Positions 1 to 5,980 of a DNA stretch of 43,523 bases are shown piece after piece. Source of the DNA: Candidatus Buchananbacteria bacterium RIFCSPHIGHO2_01_FULL_44_11 (lineage in GTDB: Bacteria > Patescibacteriota > Patescibacteriia > Buchananbacterales > UBA6539); assembly GCA_001817345.1 (NCBI GenBank), contig MHIE01000005.1:1-43523 (forward strand). The letters are read 5' to 3'. The notes under the pieces are model-generated. The model was not told the origin of the DNA and searched no databases. It saw nothing but the letters and a program-made list of their open reading frames with translations. Within the stretch, counting starts at the first letter, position 1. Each line of letters opens with the position of its first letter. Position numbers and translations under genes: made by a program.

Positions 1-48
1 TATGACATTATCATTTCCGTTCTACATCCTGTTTAATTTTTGTTGAAT

Positions 49-79
49 AAAAAAATCCCCGAGCCGGATGCCCGAGGGG
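49..79 (-). terminator. Intrinsic terminator of the lipoprotein gene
   Basis: Read on the minus strand, CCCC pairs with GGGG, a two-base bulge follows, and GGGC pairs with GCTC including one G-U pair. Seven T residues come directly after. It lies about 40 nt beyond the stop of the 119-928 gene, so it most likely ends that transcript. Confidence 0.65.
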
Positions 80-118
80 AGCGTAGATTTTCTTTGATTT
101 TTTGATTGTGCCAACAGG

Positions 119-928
119 TTATAGTCCGGCGGCTTTTTTGGCGGCATTGCCGGCGCTATCCCCGACTTTTTTGCCCGCACTGAGCGGATCGAACTTATCG
201 TCGCGGTTGGCGTCGTTCCAAAGGACCAGCACCAAGTAGCTGTTGACTACCAACTCTTGGAATTTGGTCTGAGTCGGATTGAGTTTGGGCATAGCCGCCT
301 GGTTACCAAGTAGCTTTGGTCCAACTAAGGTTTTGGGTTCGGCATTAATATCTTGGTCGCCGCCCAAATCTTCAAGCACCGCACTGGCTGGCGTTACGTG
401 GGTGGTACCGCTGGTGGCGGTGTCAGATCTGGCAGCGGCGGCGATCTTGGACTTGAAGGTAATGGTAACCACGTAGCTGAATTCACCACGCGTCCGGATT
501 TTACGGAGAAAGCACGAAAGGGCGCTGTAGTATCCCTTATCAAACTCTTCCTGGTAGCGGTAAACGCTAGTGACCGCGTCCGGCGCGTAACTGACTTCCT
601 GGGGCTCGCCCATAATAGTGATTGATTCAGCTAGGGTGGTTTGGCCCACCTTGAGGTTTTCTTCCAGCTTACGGTTGATCCAAATGGTCAGGCTGCCGTT
701 GCCAGAAATCTTGGTCTGGTCGGCGTTTGTCTTGTCGGCACCCAGCACCACTGGCTGTTGGGGGCCGAATCCCTGGAGGCTGATGGGACTAACCAGCTCA
801 TTGGGGTTGTAGCGCAGTGAGCGAAGGTCAAAGCAATCTCGACCTCGCGCCGACTTTAAACTCCAGCAGCCGGTTAGTAATAGCCCGGCGAGCAACGTGA
901 ATTGAAAAAGAACTATCCTCCTTCTCAT
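119..928 (-). CDS. Predicted lipoprotein with a C-terminal EF-hand-like loop
   Basis: A 269-aa protein with a basic N-terminus, a hydrophobic stretch and the lipobox LLTGC (Cys21), so it should be lipidated and anchored outside the cytoplasmic membrane. I do not recognise the central part (about residues 30-225) as a named family. Near the C-terminus the segment NDANRDDKFDP has the spacing of acidic residues seen in EF-hand or dockerin calcium loops, and it is followed by an Ala/Lys/Gly tail. The start is supported by AAGGAGG about 9 nt upstream. The gene is transcribed alone, divergently from the 3D-domain gene, and ends at an intrinsic terminator. A role in calcium-dependent surface structure is only a guess. 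Confidence 0.8.
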   Translation of the reverse strand: MRRRIVLFQFTLLAGLLLTGCWSLKSARGRDCFDLRSLRYNPNELVSPISLQGFGPQQPVVLGADKTNADQTKISGNGSLTIWINRKLEENLKVGQTTLAESITIMGEPQEVSYAPDAVTSVYRYQEEFDKGYYSALSCFLRKIRTRGEFSYVVTITFKSKIAAAARSDTATSGTTHVTPASAVLEDLGGDQDINAEPKTLVGPKLLGNQAAMPKLNPTQTKFQELVVNSYLVLVLWNDANRDDKFDPLSAGKKVGDSAGNAAKKAAGL

Positions 929-1063
929 GGCGATAGCCCTCCTTGCCTAGTGGGATTGGGATTCTGAGTTTTCCAGGGTTTCCTGGCAGTTGTCAGTATA
1001 CTCCGTTGATCTTTGGTCAGCAATTAATTTATCCACCACTATTTTTATAACCCTGGGTCTGTA

Positions 1064-1092
1064 TTGACAAAAATCATAATATTTGCTAAGGT
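1064..1092 (+). promoter_or_regulatory. Promoter for the 3D-domain gene
   Basis: A perfect TTGACA is followed after 17 nt by TAAGGT, with TGC just before it (extended -10). Transcription would start near 1099, about 30 nt before the ATG at 1130. Confidence 0.6.
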
Positions 1093-1129
1093 GGTCTATC
1101 CTCAGAGATGAGGTTTTTTTGTAGCTAAA

Positions 1130-1660
1130 ATGCCTAAAATTATGAAGAAACTTATTAAATATCTCTATAAAAACCAGGCTGAACTGGTGGTTTTGCCAGT
1201 GGTGGCTTTTCAGCTGGTATTTTTCCCTTACCCAGCCTTAGCGGCTCAGGATCAATCGGAATTTATCAGTTTACCGCCGGTTGACTTGGCCAAGGCAGCT
1301 CAAGAAAGCGAAGAAGGCAAAATTGAGTTGATTCTACCGATTAAGGAATATCAGGTGGTTAAAACCTATCAGTTGACGGTAACCGCCTACTCCAGCACGA
1401 CCGACCAGACCGACTCCACGCCCTGCATCACGGCCAATGGTTTTGACCTTTGCGAACATGATACCGAGAATGTGATTGCCGCTAACTTTTTGCCGTTTGG
1501 CACTAAAGTGAGACTGCCTGAGAAATTTGGTGACCGGATTTTTACCGTCGAGGACCGGATGAACGCTCGCTACTATTATCGCGCCGATGTTTGGTTCAAG
1601 ACTAGAGACGCGGCTAAACAGTTTGGCGCTCCCTATACCATTCTTGAAGTGGTTGAGTAA
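1130..1660 (+). CDS. Secreted 3D (Asp-Asp-Asp) domain protein
   Basis: A 176-aa protein with an N-terminal signal segment (hydrophobic residues 18-38, likely cut after ALA). The second half is a 3D domain: VTAYSS (84-89), TPC near 99, ITANG, then FGTKVRLP and FTVEDRMN with D142, and RADVWF with D153. These are the usual conserved positions of the double-psi barrel found in MltA/RpfB-type cell-wall lytic enzymes. It probably binds or cleaves peptidoglycan outside the cell. Two cysteines (99, 108) may form a disulfide. There is no clear Shine-Dalgarno site before the first ATG, and an in-frame Met5 (MKKLIK) is an equally good start. It is followed by a terminator, so it is monocistronic. Confidence 0.88.
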   Translation: MPKIMKKLIKYLYKNQAELVVLPVVAFQLVFFPYPALAAQDQSEFISLPPVDLAKAAQESEEGKIELILPIKEYQVVKTYQLTVTAYSSTTDQTDSTPCITANGFDLCEHDTENVIAANFLPFGTKVRLPEKFGDRIFTVEDRMNARYYYRADVWFKTRDAAKQFGAPYTILEVVE

Positions 1661-1680
1661 ATGATTTCTACAAACCCATC

Positions 1681-1713
1681 AAAGCGCCGGCTGTCTGATC
1701 GGTGCTTTATTTT
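1681..1713 (+). terminator. Terminator after the 3D-domain gene
   Basis: AAAGCGCCG pairs with CGGTGCTTT (nine pairs, one G-U) around a 10-nt loop and is followed by a short T-rich stretch (ATTTTG). It lies 20 nt after the stop codon. Confidence 0.6.
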
Positions 1714-1766
1714 GCCTTGATTTATTAATGATTTTTTGGTAGACTGAAACAGTTCTTTGATTTCTT

Positions 1767-1807
1767 GGCCTGGTTTGAGGCCACGTAGCCAAGTGGTAAG
1801 GCGGAGG
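1767..1807 (+). pseudogene. Detached 5' half of a tRNA-Cys
   Basis: GGCCACG (1779-1785), TA, a D-arm built on GCC/GGC, and GGAGG of the anticodon stem match the first 29 nt of the intact tRNA-Cys downstream almost base for base. The sequence then departs from tRNA at the anticodon stem and enters a 14-bp inverted repeat. Its matching 3' half, ending CGTGGCC-T-CCA, is at 2089-2130. Just upstream, GGCCTGG (1767-1773) is a further copy of the intact tRNA's acceptor strand without a D-arm. It is either a broken gene copy or the first exon of an interrupted one. Confidence 0.7.
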
Positions 1808-1919
1808 CCCCGCACCAAGCCCGAACTTGTCTGGTTGTTAGTTAAACATTAATTCTCGGAAGACGCCTGCGGCTTACTCCCCGATAATATAGTTAAAACA
1901 CTTTTGGCTTGGTGCGGGG
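1808..1919 (+). repeat. 14-bp inverted repeat inside the split tRNA-Cys
   Basis: CCCCGCACCAAGCC (1808-1821) is the exact reverse complement of GGCTTGGTGCGGGG (1906-1919), with an 84-nt loop. It begins exactly where the tRNA-like 5' half stops. The loop carries no ORF and I see no group I intron core motifs in it. Confidence 0.85.
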
Positions 1920-1971
1920 TAAATCTGTCCCGACTCATATATTTTTTAAAATTAAGGAAGTCGAGGATCCT

Positions 1972-2085
1972 CGATTCAAAACTTCTGGAGATACTTGGCC
2001 TGGTAGCCAAGTAGTAAGGCAGAGGTCTGCAAAACCTTTATTCGCGGGTGCAATTCCCGCCCAGGCCTCCAGAAGTTTTGAATCG
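1972..2085 (+). repeat. 19-bp inverted repeat enclosing the intact tRNA-Cys
   Basis: The 19 nt at 1972-1990 (CGATTCAAAACTTCTGGAG) are perfectly complementary to 2067-2085. The right arm starts inside the tRNA 3' end, including TCCA, so folding of the long stem competes with the tRNA acceptor end. A second, outer pair, TGTCCCGA (1926-1933) with TCGGGACA (2083-2090), is also present. A 14-nt palindrome, TCGAGGATCCTCGA, lies at 1961-1974. Confidence 0.85.
1997..2071 (+). tRNA. tRNA-Cys (GCA), CCA encoded
   Basis: A complete cloverleaf. Acceptor GGCCTGG pairs with CCAGGCC. The D-arm is GCC/GGC. The anticodon stem GAGGT/ACCTT holds loop CTGCAAA with anticodon GCA. The T-arm is GCGGG-TGCAATT-CCCGC. 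The discriminator is T73 followed by an encoded CCA. U73 is the identity base of tRNA-Cys, which agrees with the anticodon. The T-loop is unusual: TGCAATT instead of TTCGANT. It lies between the two halves of another tRNA-Cys. Confidence 0.93.
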
Positions 2086-2088
2086 GGA

Positions 2089-2130
2089 CAAAACCTTTAT
2101 TCGGCGGTTCGATTCCGCCCGTGGCCTCCA
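2089..2130 (+). pseudogene. Detached 3' half of tRNA-Cys, copy 2
   Basis: CAAAACCTTTAT is identical to the anticodon-stem/variable region of the intact tRNA. It is followed by a canonical T-arm, GGCGG-TTCGATT-CCGCC, and CGTGGCC-T-CCA. CGTGGCC pairs perfectly with GGCCACG at 1779-1785 but not with the acceptor of the intact tRNA, so this is the partner of the 5' half 280 nt upstream. It is preceded by TCGGGA. Confidence 0.75.
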
Positions 2131-2147
2131 AAATTTTAACCTCGGGA

Positions 2148-2189
2148 CAAAACCTTTATCCGCGGGTGCAATTCCCGCCCAGGCCTCCA
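2148..2189 (+). pseudogene. Detached 3' half of tRNA-Cys, copy 3
   Basis: This is nearly identical to the 3' half of the intact tRNA-Cys (same GCGGG-TGCAATT-CCCGC T-arm, CCAGGCC and TCCA) and is preceded by the same TCGGGA as copy 2. The only possible 5' partner is the bare acceptor strand GGCCTGG at 1767-1773, so it cannot form a complete tRNA. It is probably a duplication remnant. A weaker trace (T-arm-like ATGGG-GCATACG-CCCAT, then CGCCTCCA) may be a fourth copy around 2258-2294. Confidence 0.65.
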
Positions 2190-2231
2190 ACCCGTAAAAT
2201 GAATTTTGCAGCGCAAAATTCATCACGGGTT
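2189..2231 (+). repeat. Strong 18-bp hairpin after the tRNA-Cys fragments
   Basis: AACCCGT pairs with ACGGGTT, and ATGAATTTTGC pairs with GCAAAATTCAT around a three-base loop. The first A is also the last base of the CCA of copy 3. There is no T-run, so it is not a standard terminator. It could be a processing signal or a mobile palindrome. Confidence 0.7.
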
Positions 2232-2352
2232 AGACCCATGGTCTCACAGCGACTTTATGGGGCATACGCCCATCTACCCCCCCCCTCGCCTCCAGTAGTA
2301 GCCCCAGTTACTTAAAATTTAAAATTGGATATTTAAAATTGTTTACCAATGA

Positions 2353-2500
2353 ATCCCGTTAGAGGCCGCCTGTCTGCCGTGCCAACGACACAGGTAGACG
2401 GTCGCGACCAAACGGGGAACAATAATCATTTGTGATTATTCAAGATAAAATATTAATTCAGGTAAGTGGTTTAACGGCCGCGACCTGCCTCTAACGGGAT
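2353..2500 (+). promoter_or_regulatory. Inverted repeat covering the infB start codon
   Basis: ATCCCGTTAGAGGC (2353-2366) is perfectly complementary to GCCTCTAACGGGAT (2487-2500), whose last two bases are the A and T of the infB ATG. The 120-nt loop has its own hairpins: GTCTGCC/GGTAGAC at about 2374-2398, palindrome GGTCGCGACC (2399-2408), and AATAATCA/TGATTATT (2421-2440). No AGGAGG-like ribosome binding site precedes the ATG. If the stem forms in the mRNA it hides the start codon of IF-2. The same CTAACGGG motif precedes three other starts in this window. Confidence 0.7.
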
Positions 2501-4490
2501 GAACGTAACCGAGTTAGCTAGAAAATTAAAAATTCCAAGCCGTGAACTGTTGGAAATTTTGCCAGCAGTCGGTTTTGATATTGGGCGCCGAGCGATTAAA
2601 ATTGACAATCGTCAGGCTCAGCGCATTATTGAGAGTTGGTCCAGCCTGCTGGCTCAGTATCGGGCCAAACTTAATCCGGCCGCGGCTGAAGAGCTGAAAG
2701 TTGAGGCGGCCGCTGAAAAAAAACCAATTACTCTGCCCGCCTTAATTCGAGTCAGGGATTTCGCCCAAAAACTCGGCCTGCCTTTGTCAAAAGTCATCGC
2801 GGCTTTAATGAAAAATGGCGTTTTATCCGCCATGAACGAAATGATTGATTTTGACACCGCTTCAATTATTGGTACCGAGCTGGGCTTTGAAATTGTTGCC
2901 GACACCACTCAAGCCGCGGAAACGGAAAAAGCCACTGCCGGCAAACTGGAAACTTTATTAAATCAAGACAAAGAAAAAAATTTAGTGCCCCGGCCGCCGG
3001 TCGTCGTCGTCATGGGCCACGTTGACCACGGTAAAACTAAATTATTGGACTCTATTCGCAAAACTAACGTCGTGGCCAGCGAAAGCGGCGGCATTACTCA
3101 GCACATCGGTGCTTACCAGGTGGAGCGTAATGGTAAGCCGATCACGTTTATTGATACGCCCGGCCACGAAGCTTTTTCTACCATGCGTTCCCGCGGGGCG
3201 AGAGTGGCTGATATCGCCATCCTGGTCATTGCCGCGGATGACAGCATTCAACCCCAGACCAAGGAATCAATTAAAATTATTCATTCCGCCGGTTTGCCGA
3301 TGATTGTGGCGATTAATAAAATCGACAAACCCGAGGCTAACCAAGATAAGGTCAAGCAAGATTTGGCCGCCCTGGATTTATTACCCGAAGAATGGGGCGG
3401 TAAAACCATTTGCGTGCCGATTTCGGCTAAAGCCGGTACCGGCATTGATGAATTGTTGGAGATGATTTTATTGGTGGCTCAAACGACCAAAACTGAACTG
3501 GTGGCTAACCCCGATCGACTGGCGGTCGGCACGGTGATTGAATCTCACGTTGACCGCGGCCAGGGTCCATTGGCGACTTTGCTAATCCAGAACGGTACTT
3601 TGCGCGTCGGTGATTTAGTGATGGTGGCTGACAATTTTTACGGTAAAATTCGGGCAATGAAAGATTTCAGCGGTCAGGATTTGACAGTGGCCAACCCCTC
3701 AACACCGGCCAGGGTTCTGGGGCTGAAAGCCGCGCCCAGTGTGGGTGATATTTTTGAAGTTACCGCCGAAGTTGATCGTAAAAGCAAAGTGACCAAATAT
3801 AAACTCCAAGAGCAGGCCACCGGTTACACTCAGCTGGTGGAGATAAACAAAGAAGACGCCAAAAAAGGCATTCAGTCTCTGAACCTGGTTTTACGCGCCG
3901 ACGTGCTCGGTTCGCTGGAAGCCATAATTTCTTCTTTAAACCAGCTGAGCAACCAAGATGTGCCGGTTAATATTATTGCCAAAGGCTTGGGCAATATAAC
4001 GGAAAATGACGTAATGCGGGCGATGTCCGGTAACGCCGTGGTCTTTGGTTTTCACGTTAAGGTCACGCCGGAAGCTGAATTAGTGGCTAAAGAGCAAAAA
4101 GTTGAGGTTAAGTCTTATGACATTATTTATCAGCTTTTAGACGACGTGAAAGTAAGGCTGGAGTCGTTACTGGTGCCGGAAGTGATTCGGACTGATTTCG
4201 GCCGGTTGAAAGTTTTAGCCATTTTTCGAAAAGAAAAAAACGCCATGGTGATTGGCGGCAAAGTGACTAAAGGCGTGGCTCGGTCTGGTGTTAAGGCTGA
4301 AGTGTTACGCAATAAAGCTAAGATTTCGGCCGGTGACATTATTCAGTTGCAGCTTAACAAAATCAGTGTAGCCGAAGTTAATGAAGGTTCAGAATGCGGT
4401 TTGAAGTATGAAGGCAAACCGGTGGTTGAGGTTGACGACATCTTAGAATTTTATACTGAAGAAATTAAGAAAAAGAAATTAGTCGCTTAA
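2499..4490 (+). CDS. infB: Translation initiation factor IF-2
   Basis: IF-2 is the GTPase that places fMet-tRNA on the 30S subunit and promotes 50S joining. The 663-aa protein has two short IF2_N-like helical modules (residues 1-48 and about 80-130) and then a GTPase domain: GHVDHGKT (173-180), GGITQHIGAY in switch I, DTPGH (219-223), NKID (273-276) and SAKAG. The EF-Tu-like domain 2, IF-2 domain 3 and C-terminal fMet-tRNA-binding barrel follow. The usual long charged N-terminal extension is missing, as is typical of reduced genomes. The ATG lies at the end of a CTAACGGG motif and inside a 14-bp inverted repeat. rbfA follows after one base, so the two are co-transcribed. Confidence 0.98.
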   Translation: MNVTELARKLKIPSRELLEILPAVGFDIGRRAIKIDNRQAQRIIESWSSLLAQYRAKLNPAAAEELKVEAAAEKKPITLPALIRVRDFAQKLGLPLSKVIAALMKNGVLSAMNEMIDFDTASIIGTELGFEIVADTTQAAETEKATAGKLETLLNQDKEKNLVPRPPVVVVMGHVDHGKTKLLDSIRKTNVVASESGGITQHIGAYQVERNGKPITFIDTPGHEAFSTMRSRGARVADIAILVIAADDSIQPQTKESIKIIHSAGLPMIVAINKIDKPEANQDKVKQDLAALDLLPEEWGGKTICVPISAKAGTGIDELLEMILLVAQTTKTELVANPDRLAVGTVIESHVDRGQGPLATLLIQNGTLRVGDLVMVADNFYGKIRAMKDFSGQDLTVANPSTPARVLGLKAAPSVGDIFEVTAEVDRKSKVTKYKLQEQATGYTQLVEINKEDAKKGIQSLNLVLRADVLGSLEAIISSLNQLSNQDVPVNIIAKGLGNITENDVMRAMSGNAVVFGFHVKVTPEAELVAKEQKVEVKSYDIIYQLLDDVKVRLESLLVPEVIRTDFGRLKVLAIFRKEKNAMVIGGKVTKGVARSGVKAEVLRNKAKISAGDIIQLQLNKISVAEVNEGSECGLKYEGKPVVEVDDILEFYTEEIKKKKLVA

Positions 4491-4491
4491 A

Positions 4492-4833
4492 ATGTCTTCG
4501 CATCGAATTTTACAAATCAATGAGCTGATTCGCCACGAACTAAGTGGCTTAATTTTGGCTGAAGTCGAGTTTCCTAAAGATTGTCTGGTGACTATTATGG
4601 ACGTTCAAGCTTCAAAAGATTTGCGTCATGCCAAAATTTGGTTAAGCATTATCCCGGGTACCTACACTGGTCAAGTCTTGTCCAGATTGGACAGAAATAT
4701 TGGTCACTTGCAGTTTTTGCTCAACCAAAAATTAAGCATCAAGCCTTTGCCTCGAATTAGTTTTGTCATTGATGATACGGAAGCTGAAGCCGCCGGCATT
4801 GAAGTACTCTTGGATAAAATAAAAGAAAAATAA
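4492..4833 (+). CDS. rbfA: 30S ribosome-binding factor A
   Basis: A 113-aa protein of the usual RbfA length, made of one KH-like fold. Typical features are the N-terminal helix with RILQINELIRHELSGLI, the VTIMDVQASKDLRHAKIWLS strand-turn-strand, and the C-terminal PRISFVIDDTEAEAAGIEVLLDKI helix. RbfA binds the immature 30S subunit and helps 16S 5'-end maturation, including in the cold. It starts one base after the infB stop and so depends on translation of IF-2. The same infB-rbfA order is found in most bacteria. A terminator follows 22 nt after the stop. Confidence 0.95.
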   Translation: MSSHRILQINELIRHELSGLILAEVEFPKDCLVTIMDVQASKDLRHAKIWLSIIPGTYTGQVLSRLDRNIGHLQFLLNQKLSIKPLPRISFVIDDTEAEAAGIEVLLDKIKEK

Positions 4834-4855
4834 CAGTCAGTCCGTTTCTGAAATT

Positions 4856-4879
4856 AATCGCTTTTGAGGCGATTTTTTT
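4856..4879 (+). terminator. Terminator of infB-rbfA
   Basis: AATCGC pairs with GCGATT around TTTTGAG and runs into seven T residues. It lies just after the rbfA stop. Confidence 0.85.
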
Positions 4880-4880
4880 A

Positions 4881-4919
4881 AAATTAAACCCCCGCGACTT
4901 TTTCAGACAGCCGCGGGGG
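4881..4919 (-). terminator. GC-rich terminator, minus strand
   Basis: On the minus strand CCCCCGCG pairs with CGCGGGGG over a 15-nt loop and is followed by TTTAATTTT. It closes the putative RNA unit that starts near 5133. Confidence 0.65.
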
Positions 4920-5133
4920 CGAGAGGCGATAAGGAGAACGTATGGGCACTTGTGTCGGACGCCGAGCCTTTCTAGGGGCTCATCCGCTAACTTGTGCTAG
5001 TGTGGATTCGAACCACAATACACCGGGCTTATCAGGCCCGCTTGGCCCAATAGAGGACCTCCTTTTTTACAAGAGCGGGTTGTGGTGATCGTGTCGGTGC
5101 TGTGATCAGCTTTTTCCGACACCAATCGCTGAT
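4881..5133 (-). ncRNA. Candidate structured RNA with a tRNA-Ile-like core
   Basis: A minus-strand unit of about 250 nt is bounded by a good promoter (5140-5168) and a terminator (4881-4919). It contains a near-tRNA: an anticodon arm CGGGC-CTGATAA-GCCCG (anticodon GAT, Ile) and a T-arm TGTGG-TTCGAAT-CCACA. No acceptor strand GTGCTAG exists upstream to pair with CTAGCAC, and the D-arm is irregular, so it is not an ordinary tRNA. The 5' sequence GGTGTCGG can pair either with CCGACAC at 5091-5097 or with CCGACAC at 4952-4958. A third hairpin (GAGCC/GGCTC) lies near 4975. None of tmRNA, RNase P RNA or SRP RNA is recognisable. It could also be a decayed tRNA gene. Confidence 0.45.
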
Positions 5134-5139
5134 AAGGGT

Positions 5140-5168
5140 AATTTACATACTTTGTTAGACTGTGTCAA
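5140..5168 (-). promoter_or_regulatory. Promoter reading leftwards
   Basis: On the minus strand a perfect TTGACA is followed after 17 nt by TAAATT, with TG one base before it (extended -10). It lies just downstream of the SDR gene's stop and can only drive the 5133-4881 unit. Confidence 0.65.
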
Positions 5169-5195
5169 TAGGTAAAATTTTGGCATGGTAATTTT

Positions 5196-5954
5196 TTAAA
5201 TCAAATGTCGGCCGCCGTCAATTGTTAGTGTTACGCCGGTAGTGAATGAGTCAGGTAGAATAAAATACTCAACTGCCTTCGCCATTTGTTCCACGCCGCC
5301 CCAGCGACCCAGTGGCGTAGTTTTGGCCACGGTTCGGCGTTCCTGAGCGCTCATATCCGGCGGCGGCAAAATTGGCCCCGGGGCAATAGCGTTAACCGTA
5401 ATCCCCCATTTGGCCTCTTGCAAAGCCAGGACTTCGGTCAGGCTGTTCACCGCTCCCTTGGCCACATAATAAGCCAAATAGCCGTTAACCGTGTAGCCGG
5501 GCTGATGAGTGGCCGCCGTCCGGTCAGTGAAGTTAATAATTCGGCCCCAGCGGTTTTGGCGCATTGGTGGTATGGCGGCTTTGGCAAATAAAAAGGCACT
5601 GGTCAGGTTAGCCGCTAAATCGGCGTCCCACTGTTTTTTATCCAGCTGGTTAAAAGGCCGGCGTTCAAAGGTTGAGGCCATATTAATTAAAATATCCAGC
5701 CGCTTGAATTTTTTTTGAACGGTTTTTATTACTCGTTTAACCTCCGCTTCTTTAGTCGCATCAGCGGCAATCAGTATAAACGAGACGCCGTATTTTTGGC
5801 ACGTCTTTTGGAGTTTTGACAGTTCGCCGGGTTTGGTGCGGTAAGTCATGACAACATGGATTCCGAGTTTGGCCAAACTTAAAGCCACGGCTTGACCAAT
5901 GCGCCGGCCGCCGGTAATTATCGCCACTCTATTTTTGAGTGATTTTGATTGCAT
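5196..5954 (-). CDS. Short-chain dehydrogenase, pteridine-reductase-like
   Basis: A 252-aa Rossmann-fold oxidoreductase. The cofactor motif is TGGRRIG (14-20), a form seen in pteridine reductases (PTR1/FolM) rather than TGxxxGIG of FabG. The active site has Tyr162-x3-Lys166, and in the place of the usual Ser there is FTDRTA with Asp144, again as in PTR1/FolM, where Asp replaces Ser. It likely uses NADPH, with a pterin or quinone-like substrate. It is the last gene of the flavin operon, 26 nt after the reductase fusion, so a redox role there is possible. Other SDR substrates cannot be excluded. Confidence 0.82.
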   Translation of the reverse strand: MQSKSLKNRVAIITGGRRIGQAVALSLAKLGIHVVMTYRTKPGELSKLQKTCQKYGVSFILIAADATKEAEVKRVIKTVQKKFKRLDILINMASTFERRPFNQLDKKQWDADLAANLTSAFLFAKAAIPPMRQNRWGRIINFTDRTAATHQPGYTVNGYLAYYVAKGAVNSLTEVLALQEAKWGITVNAIAPGPILPPPDMSAQERRTVAKTTPLGRWGGVEQMAKAVEYFILPDSFTTGVTLTIDGGRHLI

Positions 5955-5980
5955 CGAATTGTTATTAGTTTATCCGGTTT

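Noticed and set aside
1808-2090. Group I intron inside the split tRNA-Cys
   Set aside because: I looked for the conserved P, Q, R and S core motifs and a U-G splice pair and found none; the 5' exon does not end in U.
1633-2315. Five small ORFs on both strands around the tRNA-Cys locus
   Set aside because: They run through tRNA arms and inverted repeats; similar tRNA-derived peptides appear in each frame and none has a ribosome binding site.
4990-5065. Canonical tRNA-Ile (GAT) gene
   Set aside because: Anticodon and T arms are good, but no strand complementary to the CTAGCAC acceptor exists upstream and the D-arm is irregular.
4942-5088. 48-codon plus-strand ORF with AAGGAGAACGTATG
   Set aside because: The ribosome binding site is attractive, but the frame is antisense to the tRNA-Ile-like arms and has no promoter or recognisable protein features; kept only as a weak possibility.
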